Of a stretch of DNA of 5,248 nt, positions 1 to 5,248 are shown in pieces. How positions within the stretch are numbered: the first letter of the stretch is position 1; each line of letters begins with the position of its first letter. Where the stretch lies: NCBI GenBank assembly GCA_030639105.1, contig DAOWDI010000030.1:1-5248 (forward strand), in the 5' to 3' direction. The position numbers and the translations under genes are program-made. The notes beneath the pieces are model-generated. The model saw nothing but the letters and a program-made list of their open reading frames with translations, made no database searches and had not been told where the DNA came from. Source of the stretch: Gammaproteobacteria bacterium (GTDB taxonomy: Bacteria; Pseudomonadota; Gammaproteobacteria; Ga0077536).

Positions 1-160
1 CATCGGCGCAGACGAAGACGTAGGTTGTCGTTACCGATATCTGCTCCGATACATTCGCTTGCGATGTGTCGGACGCGCGTATCAAGCTGGACGATACTAT
101 CAGTAATATCGCGGCAAGAATCGGCGCGCCATGTGTCGATTCAATCTCAAAGTACACCAT
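1..160 (-). CDS. N-terminal part of a probable exported protein, possibly MliC-like (runs off left edge)
   Basis: Reading leftward from an ATG at 160-158, the frame stays open for 53 codons to the window edge. The first in-frame stop upstream (TAA) is eight codons before the ATG, so this ATG is the first one available. Residues 1-11 are polar, 12-27 are strongly hydrophobic (PILAAILLIVSSSLI), then RAS and a polar stretch, which fits a signal peptide or membrane anchor. The n-region carries two Glu and no Lys or Arg, which is unusual for a signal peptide, and no good Shine-Dalgarno site precedes the ATG; the true start is therefore uncertain. The last visible residues, TTTYVFVCAD, look like the first strand of an MliC-type lysozyme-inhibitor domain (aromatic-V-C-acidic-Gly); this is inference from about ten residues. 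It is divergent from pqiA across 214 bases. The opposite strand has frames that are partly open here, but they lack a comparable start and export signal. Confidence 0.55.
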   Translation of the reverse strand, partial: MVYFEIESTHGAPILAAILLIVSSSLIRASDTSQANVSEQISVTTTYVFVCAD

Positions 161-184
161 GCCGTAATGATACCTGCTATCGCC

Positions 185-199
185 TTAACTCTTGGTTAA
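185..199. repeat. Palindrome TTAAC-N5-GTTAA, candidate operator
   Basis: The sequence TTAAC TCTTG GTTAA is a perfect 5-bp inverted repeat with a 5-nt spacer. The right arm extends into GTTAAC, itself a palindrome. Its place between two divergent genes and its AT-rich arms in a GC-rich region suit a dimeric regulator site. No particular regulator is recognised, and arms this short can occur by chance. Confidence 0.3.
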
Positions 200-221
200 C
201 GCTGTTTATTTGTACCGCATC

Positions 222-251
222 ATGACATTGGTCGCTGGACGGCAGCATGAT
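222..251 (+). promoter_or_regulatory. Possible sigma-70-like promoter for pqiABC
   Basis: ATGACA (222-227) matches five of six positions of the -35 consensus. CATGAT (246-251), after an 18-nt spacer, matches four of six of the -10 consensus. If used, it would give a leader of roughly 115 nt before pqiA. The match is modest and unverified. E. coli pqi is known to respond to paraquat through SoxS, but I cannot identify a SoxS site here. Confidence 0.25.
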
Positions 252-374
252 AGGATGAACCCTGACGGTAGTTGTGGGCGTAGGGTACACCGCAATCCTG
301 GCAAGACCACCCAGCGAGTTGTCGGCACGGCATAAAACGGCCACGAGATCCCTCTATAGACAACAACAATTGCC

Positions 375-1664
375 ATGGCCGCAAACCGACCAAGTAGCCG
401 TAGCGCAAAACGTCCGACCGAGATCCTTTGCCACGATTGCGGCCTCGCGCACCATCGACGCGACCTCGCACCGAAGGAATCGGCGCACTGCAGCCGCTGC
501 GGCGCGACGCTGTATGAACACCGGCCGCCGACGGTCGATCGCGCGCTCGCACTCACCACGGCTGGGATATTCCTGTTTGCGGTTGCGAATATCTACCCCT
601 TCCTGGGTATGCGCATGGGCGACACCATCCTCCATACGACGCTCATCAGTGGTTCCATCGAACTTTACAACCAGGGTAAGTGGGAACTTGCGGCGCTGGT
701 CGCGTTCACCAGCATCATCGCACCGGGTCTCCAGTTGGCGGGCCTGGTGTATGTGCTGCTGCCGATCCGACTCGGTCGAGTACCGCGCGACCTTGCGCGG
801 ATGTTCCGGATGGTGGACAACGTCGTGCCCTGGAGCATGATGGACGTGTTCATTCTCGGGATTCTCGTGTCCATCGTGAAACTCGCAGGGATGGCGACTA
901 TCCTCCCGGGTCCCGCACTCCTCGCTTTCATGCTGTTGATATTCGTGTTGGCTTGGGCACAATCGTCGGTTGACAGTGACCGCATCTGGTCCTTGATCAC
1001 CGTGCCATTGGGGCCGGTCAAGGACACGGCCCAGGCTCGATTGACCGATTGCCATACCTGCCATCTCACCGTACGGTTGCCGGGCGAGAAGGCTGCATCC
1101 GTGCGCTGCCCACGCTGCAAGGCGCCGCTGCATCGCCGTAAGCCAGGGAGTATCCAGCGTTGCTGGGCACTCGTCATCGCGGCATGCATCTGTTACATCC
1201 CCGCAAACCTGTTGCCGGTGATGTACACTACGTCACTGGGTAAGGTTCAGGGCGACACCATCGCGAGCGGGGCCTTGTACTTGTTTCACCACGGTGACTG
1301 GCCGCTCACCCTAGTCATATTCGTCGCCAGTATCATAGTGCCGTTGATGAAGATCGCGATCCTTATCTTGCTGCTGATCACCGTACAGATAAAAAGCGCC
1401 TGGCGGCCCGTCGACCGCACGCGCCTCTACCGCCTGGTCGAAATTGTCGGCAAGTGGTCGATGACGGACATCTACGTCGTAACCGTTCTCGTCGCGTTGG
1501 TGCAAATGGGAAATCTCGCGACGATCACCGCGGGCTGGGGCGCGTTGTTTTTCGGCGCGGTTGTGGTCTTGACCATATTCGCCGCCAGGTCATTCGATCC
1601 TCGCTTGATCTGGGACGCATTGGAGAACGGAGAGCGTGAGCACACCAACACCGCACGAGCCTGA
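375..1664 (+). CDS. pqiA: PqiA-type integral inner-membrane protein of the Pqi lipid-transport system
   Basis: This 429-aa protein matches the usual PqiA size (about 417 aa in E. coli) and its duplicated architecture. Module 1 has a zinc-ribbon-like motif C19-x2-C22...C39-x2-C42, then four predicted membrane segments near 57-78, 105-130, 155-172 and 178-196. Module 2 repeats the plan: C226-x2-C229...C245-x2-C248, then segments near 262-284, 310-336, 364-384 and 388-404. Family signatures visible in both halves are ANxxP (A71-P75 and A277-P281), a GDT following it (82-84; 293-295), and WSM(M/T)D (153-157; 361-365). From the family, PqiA sits in the inner membrane and works with the MCE protein PqiB, probably handing over or receiving lipid. 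The ATG at 375 is the first in-frame start after a stop at 357-359, though no clear Shine-Dalgarno site precedes it. Its last 29 nt overlap pqiB. Module order and all eight ribbon cysteines are intact, so nothing suggests decay. Confidence 0.95.
   Translation: MAANRPSSRSAKRPTEILCHDCGLAHHRRDLAPKESAHCSRCGATLYEHRPPTVDRALALTTAGIFLFAVANIYPFLGMRMGDTILHTTLISGSIELYNQGKWELAALVAFTSIIAPGLQLAGLVYVLLPIRLGRVPRDLARMFRMVDNVVPWSMMDVFILGILVSIVKLAGMATILPGPALLAFMLLIFVLAWAQSSVDSDRIWSLITVPLGPVKDTAQARLTDCHTCHLTVRLPGEKAASVRCPRCKAPLHRRKPGSIQRCWALVIAACICYIPANLLPVMYTTSLGKVQGDTIASGALYLFHHGDWPLTLVIFVASIIVPLMKIAILILLLITVQIKSAWRPVDRTRLYRLVEIVGKWSMTDIYVVTVLVALVQMGNLATITAGWGALFFGAVVVLTIFAARSFDPRLIWDALENGEREHTNTARA
1622..1627 (+). 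promoter_or_regulatory. Shine-Dalgarno site for pqiB, inside pqiA
   Basis: GGAGAA lies 8 nt before a GTG at 1636 and within the last codons of pqiA. It supports the GTG as the pqiB start, since no ATG is available near the N-terminus, and suggests that translation of pqiB is coupled to that of pqiA. Confidence 0.7.
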
Positions 1665-3273
1665 AGACCTCGTCGCCGAGGCCGAGGTCTCGCAACGCAG
1701 CGGCATCTCCATTGTCTGGCTGGTCCCGCTGGTCGCGCTCGCCATCGGCGGATGGTTGGCCTATAAGGCTTTTAGTGAGAGGGGCCCGACCATCACGATA
1801 GACTTCAAAGACGCGGCCGGGGTTATCGCGGACAAGACCCTGGTGCGCTATCGCGACGTTCAAATCGGCAAGGTTACCGCGGTCCGGGTCAGCGAAGACC
1901 TGGACGAAGTCACGTTGACAGCCGAGCTGGATAAGAAGGCAACCCGGATCCTCGGCAAGAACGCCCGTTTCTGGATCGCGCAACCCGAATTATCGATCAC
2001 CGGGGTGCGCGGCCTGCAGACCTTGCTGTCGGGTGTTTATATCGGCGTCGACCCGGATACCGAGGGTGAGACTCAGAGAAAATTCATCGGTCTCGAAAAA
2101 CAACCGTTCATCATCGGCGACCGCGAGGGTCGTTACTTCGTCCTGACATCTCCTAACCGCGGCTCGCTCAATCGAGGAGCACCGGTACTATTTTACGGCT
2201 TTCCGGTCGGCCAAATCACCGATTTTGACCTGATCGAGGATCATACCGAGGTCGATGTGCGGATATTCATCGACGGGCCGCACGACAAACGCATTACCGA
2301 GCATACCCGTTTTTGGGATGTCAGCGGCATCGACGTCGAGTTGTCGGCCGATGGTATCAACGTTAAAACCAAGTCGATGGCCGCGATATTGATCGGCGGG
2401 ATAACGTTCGGCGATCCGCCCGGCAGTAAAGCGGCCGAGCCGGCCGCGGAGCGTACGCGTTTCAAGTTGTATCCGAGCCAGCATGAGGCGTTCAAACCGA
2501 AATACACACGCCGACGGTACCTGGTGCATTTCCACGAATCGGTGCGCGGTTTGAACGTCGGCGCGCCGGTCGAGTTCCGCGGTGCGAAAATGGGTGAGGT
2601 GGTAGACATCCGCGCTCAGTTCCATACCAAAGAACTGGCCTTTCGGATCCCCGTGTATGTCGACATCGAACCGGAACGCTTCGAGATATTTGGCAAAATT
2701 GCTACCGATAAAATCAAACGCGTTAGCAATTTCCAGACTTTGATTGGCCGCGGATTGCGGGCCCAACTCAGAACCGGCAGTCTCCTCACGGGCCAGAAAC
2801 TGATCGAAATAGACATGCACCCCGAGGCTGAGGCGGTCGAAGTAACATACGAGGACGGACTGCTCGTCATTCCGACCGTCCCGACGGTGTTGGATACGGT
2901 GACGGAGAAAGTCACGGACATCCTCGCAAAGATCGATCGGCTGCCGATAGAGGCCATCGGCGAAGACCTCCGCGGTACCTTGAGCCGTGTCCGACACCTG
3001 GTCGAGGAGGCCGAGATCCAGGCCGCGATCGACGCCCTGTCGAGCACCCTGAGCGAGGCTAAGGTTCTGGTCGGGCGGCTGAATGACGACGTTGTCCCGC
3101 CGCTGACCACGACCTTACAGCAGACCAGCCGGTTCTCGAACGACCTGAACACCGAACTCACGCCGCAGTTAAGCGATGTTCTGCGTGAACTCCAAGGCGC
3201 CGCGCGTGCGATACGGATCCTGTCCGACTACCTGGAGCAGCATCCGGACGCCCTGATCAAGGGGAAGAAGTAG
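1636..3273 (+). CDS. pqiB: PqiB, three-MCE-domain periplasmic lipid-transport protein
   Basis: At 545 aa this is almost exactly the length of E. coli PqiB. A short cytoplasmic N-terminus (1-23) precedes one membrane anchor (about 24-46, SIVWLVPLVALAIGGWLAY). Three MCE (MlaD-like) domains follow near residues 50-142 (with VRYRDVQIGKVTAV), 165-262 (with VLFYGFPVGQITD) and 294-390 (with VEFRGAKMGEVVDI). The tail, about 415-535, is helical and coiled-coil-like, and ends with DYLEQHPDALIKGK, a typical PqiB/YebT-family terminus. From the family, PqiB forms hexamers; the stacked MCE rings and the bundled helical tail make a hollow tube crossing the periplasm from the PqiA-containing inner membrane towards the outer membrane. 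The GTG start at 1636 has a good Shine-Dalgarno site at 1622-1627 and overlaps pqiA by 29 nt. pqiC follows 1 nt after the stop, so the three are surely co-transcribed. YebT/LetB proteins have seven MCE domains, so three domains plus the PqiC neighbour point to PqiB. Confidence 0.97.
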   Translation: MSTPTPHEPEDLVAEAEVSQRSGISIVWLVPLVALAIGGWLAYKAFSERGPTITIDFKDAAGVIADKTLVRYRDVQIGKVTAVRVSEDLDEVTLTAELDKKATRILGKNARFWIAQPELSITGVRGLQTLLSGVYIGVDPDTEGETQRKFIGLEKQPFIIGDREGRYFVLTSPNRGSLNRGAPVLFYGFPVGQITDFDLIEDHTEVDVRIFIDGPHDKRITEHTRFWDVSGIDVELSADGINVKTKSMAAILIGGITFGDPPGSKAAEPAAERTRFKLYPSQHEAFKPKYTRRRYLVHFHESVRGLNVGAPVEFRGAKMGEVVDIRAQFHTKELAFRIPVYVDIEPERFEIFGKIATDKIKRVSNFQTLIGRGLRAQLRTGSLLTGQKLIEIDMHPEAEAVEVTYEDGLLVIPTVPTVLDTVTEKVTDILAKIDRLPIEAIGEDLRGTLSRVRHLVEEAEIQAAIDALSSTLSEAKVLVGRLNDDVVPPLTTTLQQTSRFSNDLNTELTPQLSDVLRELQGAARAIRILSDYLEQHPDALIKGKK

Positions 3274-3274
3274 T

Positions 3275-3856
3275 ATGCGAACACTTACGGTTTTATTGTT
3301 TTTCGTTCTCCTCAGCGGTTGTTCGTCGACGCCCCCATCAAAGTTCTATTCGCTGCCGGGCGCAAACACAGCCTCTGTATCGGTGAGCGACGGCCTCGGG
3401 CTGCGGATCGGCCCCTTCTCCTTTCCTGATTATCTGCGGCGACCGAACATCGTCACACGACTGACGACGGGCATGATCGACGTCGCCGAGTTCGAGCGCT
3501 GGGCGGGATCCTTGGAGAATGATTTTCTGCGTGTACTGGGCTCACACCTCGGCGCCGCATTGGCGACGGGACGCATGTCAACGTATCCGGCCGATCTCCG
3601 CTTCGAACCCGACTATATCGTGACAGGAGAAGTCGTCACGTTCGACGGCTCGCTCTCCGGCGAGGTGACCTTGGATGTGCATTGGGTTGTCGGTACGGCA
3701 AAACACGATGAAGTCCGGATCGCGCGACGCAGTGTGATCAGGGAATCGGTGGGTGGCGCAAAATACTCGGCACTGGTCGAGGCGCATACCCGCGCGGTGG
3801 AACGATTGAGTGCAGAAATCGAGGCGGAATTGCGGCGCTTGAAACCTGGTCTGTGA
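3275..3856 (+). CDS. pqiC: PqiC, outer-membrane lipoprotein of the Pqi system
   Basis: This 193-aa protein belongs to the ABC-type transport auxiliary lipoprotein family (formerly DUF330; E. coli PqiC has 187 aa). The lipobox L13-S14-G15-C16 follows a short hydrophobic signal (4-14), so Cys16 should be lipidated; residue +2 is Ser, which favours outer-membrane sorting. Family features are SKFYSLPG (22-29), a strand-loop FPDYLRRPNIVTR (50-62) and ERWAGSLENDFLRVL (74-88). In E. coli PqiC forms an oligomeric ring in the outer membrane that engages the PqiB tube, and the same role is inferred here. Start evidence is strong: GGGGAAG at 3261-3267 ends 7 nt before the ATG, and the gene begins 1 nt after the pqiB stop. 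It is the last gene of the cluster. The 97 bases after it, shared with a convergent gene, hold no canonical terminator that I can see. Confidence 0.94.
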   Translation: MRTLTVLLFFVLLSGCSSTPPSKFYSLPGANTASVSVSDGLGLRIGPFSFPDYLRRPNIVTRLTTGMIDVAEFERWAGSLENDFLRVLGSHLGAALATGRMSTYPADLRFEPDYIVTGEVVTFDGSLSGEVTLDVHWVVGTAKHDEVRIARRSVIRESVGGAKYSALVEAHTRAVERLSAEIEAELRRLKPGL

Positions 3857-3953
3857 ATCGATATTCGTGCTGTCGTCGCAGCTACGACCTTAACGGGAGC
3901 CGTACGTAGATATAGCGCGAGCCCCCGCCAGGGCAGAGCACGGCAGCGTACCC

Positions 3954-4205
3954 TCAATTGTCGACTGACTGAATACGCCCGCTGTCATTGAAGCGCACGA
4001 TCCGGCGGGGATTCTCATAGACCCAAGCGTTTCCCATGCGCTCTTTCGGTTCACCACATTTCTTAAGCACTTCGTACTTACCGGATCCGTGCCGTGCGCC
4101 AGAGTCGATATAATATTGGCCGCAGCGCATAGCCGCCGCCGCCGGCTGACACACGACTACAGCGAGGACAAGCGCGGCAAGGCACCGTCGAGTCATTCCG
4201 AGCAT
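3954..4205 (-). CDS. Small exported DUF2845-type protein
   Basis: This is an 83-aa protein. Residues 1-25 are a clear Sec signal peptide: M-L-G-M-T-R-R, then a hydrophobic core (LAALVLAVVV), then an AAAA cleavage region, with mature residue Met26 likely first. The mature part is about 58 aa and carries the DUF2845 pattern: M-R-C28-G, a short variable segment, then EVLKKC50GEP, and a C-terminal beta-like stretch (AWVYENPRRIVRFNDSGRI). The two cysteines (28, 50) could form one disulfide. Related domains are common as small periplasmic proteins in Gammaproteobacteria, and no function is established to my knowledge. The CGxP-plus-strands layout also resembles the SmpA/OmlA/BamE fold, but this is only a resemblance. 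The upstream start (Met1 rather than Met4) is chosen because GGAGGG sits 6 nt before it. It follows the 178-aa gene by 36 nt on the same strand and is probably co-transcribed with it; it converges on pqiC. Confidence 0.85.
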   Translation of the reverse strand: MLGMTRRCLAALVLAVVVCQPAAAAMRCGQYYIDSGARHGSGKYEVLKKCGEPKERMGNAWVYENPRRIVRFNDSGRIQSVDN

Positions 4206-4211
4206 GTTGAT

Positions 4212-4217
4212 CCCTCC
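4212..4217 (-). promoter_or_regulatory. Shine-Dalgarno site of the DUF2845 gene
   Basis: On the minus strand GGAGGG ends 6 nt before the ATG at 4205. This decides in favour of Met1 over the internal Met4 at 4196. It lies in the 36-nt gap after the upstream gene, so the gene has its own initiation site even if it shares a transcript. Confidence 0.7.
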
Positions 4218-4241
4218 ATCCTATCGACCATGGATCTCTTT

Positions 4242-4778
4242 TCAGTTATTCGGAATTGAAAATTTTAATGCCGGCAGTCTCGCCAGTCCGGAGCCTGCCC
4301 GCACAATGGCGCCGTTCGCCATATCCACGGATAAGGCACGCAGCGGCGAGCGAATCACGAGCTTGCTCGACCCCGTGATGCCCTTGAAGCGTCCGGTGCC
4401 ACCGGTCAACCGAAACTCGCCCTTGCAGCCACCGACCTGACCGCTGCAGGTGAACTTGGCGAACACGGAGTCTTCGCCGCTCACGATTATCGTGCAATGT
4501 CCGCGACCGGAAGTCTTGGCACTGTTGGTCGCGATATACTGCATCACGGGACAATGCACCAGACCTTCGTCGAGCTTGCCCGCGGCATCTTCGGCATAGG
4601 CAATGCCGTCCAAATGCCCGAGAAACTGTAGCTGATCCACTCCGATCTGATAGATCCGTCCTTCACCCGACCATGGGATCGTGACCGAGATCGTTTTCTC
4701 TTCCGCAGCAGCTGTATTCCCCAGTACGACAGCGGCCACACCAACAAGTGCGATGATGAAGCGTCGATCGATCGTCAT
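4242..4778 (-). CDS. Exported protein with Gly-rich beta-barrel-like motif (hypothetical)
   Basis: This is a 178-aa protein I cannot name. Residues 1-25 form a good signal peptide (MTIDRR, hydrophobic core IIALVGVAAVVLG, then NTAAA before Glu26), so it is probably periplasmic or secreted. The mature 153 aa are rich in short beta-strand patterns with Gly turns. The clearest motif is GGTGRFKGITG (126-136) followed by SSKLVIRS; this type of motif occurs in dirigent and allene-oxide-cyclase-like beta-barrels and in related bacterial hypothetical proteins. Four cysteines (76, 95, 111, 118) could form two disulfides. The first half (WSGEGRIYQIGVDQLQFLGH) reads as strands of the same barrel. No catalytic motif was recognised, so a binding or structural role is possible. 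Start evidence is strong: GGAGG (4785-4789) lies 6 nt before the ATG at 4778. It is the first gene of a probable two-gene operon with the DUF2845 gene. Codon use resembles that of its neighbours. Confidence 0.8.
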   Translation of the reverse strand: MTIDRRFIIALVGVAAVVLGNTAAAEEKTISVTIPWSGEGRIYQIGVDQLQFLGHLDGIAYAEDAAGKLDEGLVHCPVMQYIATNSAKTSGRGHCTIIVSGEDSVFAKFTCSGQVGGCKGEFRLTGGTGRFKGITGSSKLVIRSPLRALSVDMANGAIVRAGSGLARLPALKFSIPNN

Positions 4779-5083
4779 CCGGATCCTCCCCCGTATGATT
4801 GGTTGATACCCTGCATTATGTCCTGATCGAACCCATTCTCAGGTTGCATCATGCTCTTTTAGCCATGAATAGTATATCTGGAATCGGCCGACCGGGACTA
4901 CATCTGGTCAGATCTAGCGTCGGCTATTACGCTATCGTCCGCACTGTACAGGTCTAACAAATTTCCGAGATGTCTTAGAACCGCCGCAAACAGGATGTAT
5001 TGGCCCGACTCCTCGGCACTCACGCCAAGGAGTCGCATCATGGAGTGGATGAGATGACCGAGCGGGTATCACTCGGCGGTCTT
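4779..5083. other. About 305-base region without a convincing gene
   Basis: This lies between the stop of the truncated right-edge gene and the start of the 178-aa gene, both minus strand. It holds the Shine-Dalgarno site of the latter, a TATACT (minus strand, 4871-4876) that could be a -10 element but lacks a fitting -35, and a strong hairpin at 5006-5035. A 47-codon frame (4898-5041, minus) is open and in the same frame as the right-edge gene, but it has no ribosome-binding site. GC content is lower near 4800-4880 than in the genes, as expected for a promoter region. No tRNA or known RNA was recognised. Confidence 0.6.
5006..5035 (-). terminator. Strong hairpin downstream of the right-edge gene; terminator or processing element
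   Basis: Read on the minus strand, CGACTCCTTGGC and GCCGAGGAGTCG form a 12-bp stem, including one U-G wobble, around a 6-nt loop (GUGAGU). On the plus strand the same position is a C-A mismatch, so the RNA fold is better from the minus strand. It begins about 48 nt after the stop of the right-edge gene. No U-tract follows it, so it is not a textbook Rho-independent terminator; it may be a transcript-end stabiliser, an attenuator or a different element. Confidence 0.45.
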
Positions 5084-5248
5084 TTAGCGCGGATACTTGG
5101 AGAACTTGCTCATCGCCGCGATGACTTTATCGTTGGGATTGTCGAGGCAATGCTCGATGAATTGCTCATTATCCTTGTGCGCCGCGTCTGTGCTGAAGAT
5201 CGTCCAGCCGAACAACCACATAATGTAACCATGGAGAAAAGCAATTGC
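5084..5248 (-). CDS. C-terminal end of an unidentified gene (runs off right edge)
   Basis: Reading leftward from the right edge, the frame is open for 54 codons to TAA at 5086-5084. The fragment starts with an aromatic, hydrophobic stretch (AIAFLHGYIMWLFGWTIFS) and continues as an amphipathic helix-like tail with NEQFIEHCLDNPNDKVIAAM and the end SKFSKYPR. Composition and codon use look coding. The pattern FLxGY..., then about 25 residues, then F(I)xxCxxNPxxxVxxAM recalls small periplasmic helical proteins of the HdeA or Rap1a type, in which a Gly-Tyr near the first helix and a C-x2-3-N-P near the second are typical; this is inference from half a protein. An internal ATG (residue 10 of the fragment) has no Shine-Dalgarno site, so the gene most likely begins outside the window. 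It lies upstream of the two-gene operon on the same strand but about 305 bases away, with a hairpin between. Confidence 0.55.
   Translation of the reverse strand, partial: AIAFLHGYIMWLFGWTIFSTDAAHKDNEQFIEHCLDNPNDKVIAAMSKFSKYPR

Larger units (their letters stand above)
161..374. other. Divergent intergenic region upstream of pqiA
   Basis: These 214 bases separate the truncated left gene (minus strand) from pqiA (plus strand) and should hold the promoters of both. I see a small perfect inverted repeat at 185-199 and one weak sigma-70-like candidate at 222-251 facing pqiA. Just before the pqiA ATG the sequence has no recognisable Shine-Dalgarno motif. No RNA gene or riboswitch-like fold was recognised. 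Open frames across this stretch are overlaps or shadows of pqiA without coding character. Confidence 0.6.

Noticed and set aside
22..168. Plus-strand frame 3 reading VTDICSDTFACDVSDARIK and onward, ending at 168
   Set aside because: It is preceded by an in-frame TAG at 19-21, has no start codon with a ribosome site at its beginning, and is the antisense of the better-supported left-edge gene.
25..225. Plus-strand 66-codon open frame near the left edge
   Set aside because: It starts with TTG, is Arg/Ser-rich with no domain, and lies antisense to the more protein-like minus-strand frame at 1-160.
354..1189. Long minus-strand open frames within pqiA
   Set aside because: They are shadows produced by the GC-rich third positions of pqiA; they are rich in Arg, His and Gln and have no recognisable domain.
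2188..3161. Long minus-strand open frames within pqiB
   Set aside because: They are antisense shadows of a confidently assigned three-MCE protein.
3872..3888. GTCGT-N7-ACGAC inverted repeat after pqiC as a terminator
   Set aside because: The stem is only 5 bp, the loop 7 nt, and no T-tract follows on either strand.
4204..4440. Plus-strand 78-codon open frame
   Set aside because: It is antisense to the C-terminal half of the 178-aa exported protein, which has a good start, a ribosome site and a signal peptide.
5056..5085. GACCGAG...CTCGGCGGTC followed by TTTT as a plus-strand terminator
   Set aside because: The stem needs a 3-nt bulge, no plus-strand gene lies upstream, and it overlaps the end of the minus-strand gene.

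Overview
The window is about 57% GC (estimated by eye). It looks like chromosomal DNA of a Gram-negative bacterium, most likely a gammaproteobacterium. The main reason is a complete three-gene pqiABC cluster, a trans-envelope lipid-transport system that only makes sense with two membranes. It is flanked by small genes for probable exported proteins. No tRNA, rRNA, CRISPR array, insertion sequence or phage gene was seen.

Left part (1-374): a minus-strand gene enters from the left edge and begins at 160. Its 53 visible residues carry a hydrophobic export-like segment followed by the start of a Cys-containing beta-strand that resembles the MliC/lysozyme-inhibitor type. Bases 161-374 are the divergent intergenic region ahead of pqiA. 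They hold a small perfect palindrome (185-199) and a possible, weak sigma-70-like promoter.

Centre (375-3856): pqiA, pqiB and pqiC are tightly packed on the plus strand. pqiA and pqiB overlap by 29 nt, and pqiC starts 1 nt after the pqiB stop. PqiA is a two-module inner-membrane protein in which both zinc-ribbon-like motifs are complete. PqiB has one N-terminal membrane anchor, three MCE domains and a helical C-terminal tail. PqiC is an outer-membrane-type lipoprotein with a clear lipobox. By family knowledge the three form an inner-membrane, periplasmic-tube and outer-membrane assembly that moves lipids or other hydrophobic molecules between membranes.

Right part (3857-5248): everything here reads on the minus strand, converging on pqiC. 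Two genes with strong Shine-Dalgarno sites lie 36 nt apart and probably form an operon: a 178-aa exported protein with a Gly-rich GGTGxFxGITG motif and four cysteines, then an 83-aa exported DUF2845-type protein. Upstream of them are about 305 bases without a convincing gene, containing a strong 12-bp hairpin (5006-5035). At the right edge is the C-terminal end of another minus-strand gene (stop at 5084-5086).

Overall this is a normal envelope-maintenance locus. The pqi genes are confidently assigned. The less familiar parts are the two truncated edge genes, the beta-barrel-like secreted protein and the hairpin. I see no evidence of a wholly new system.
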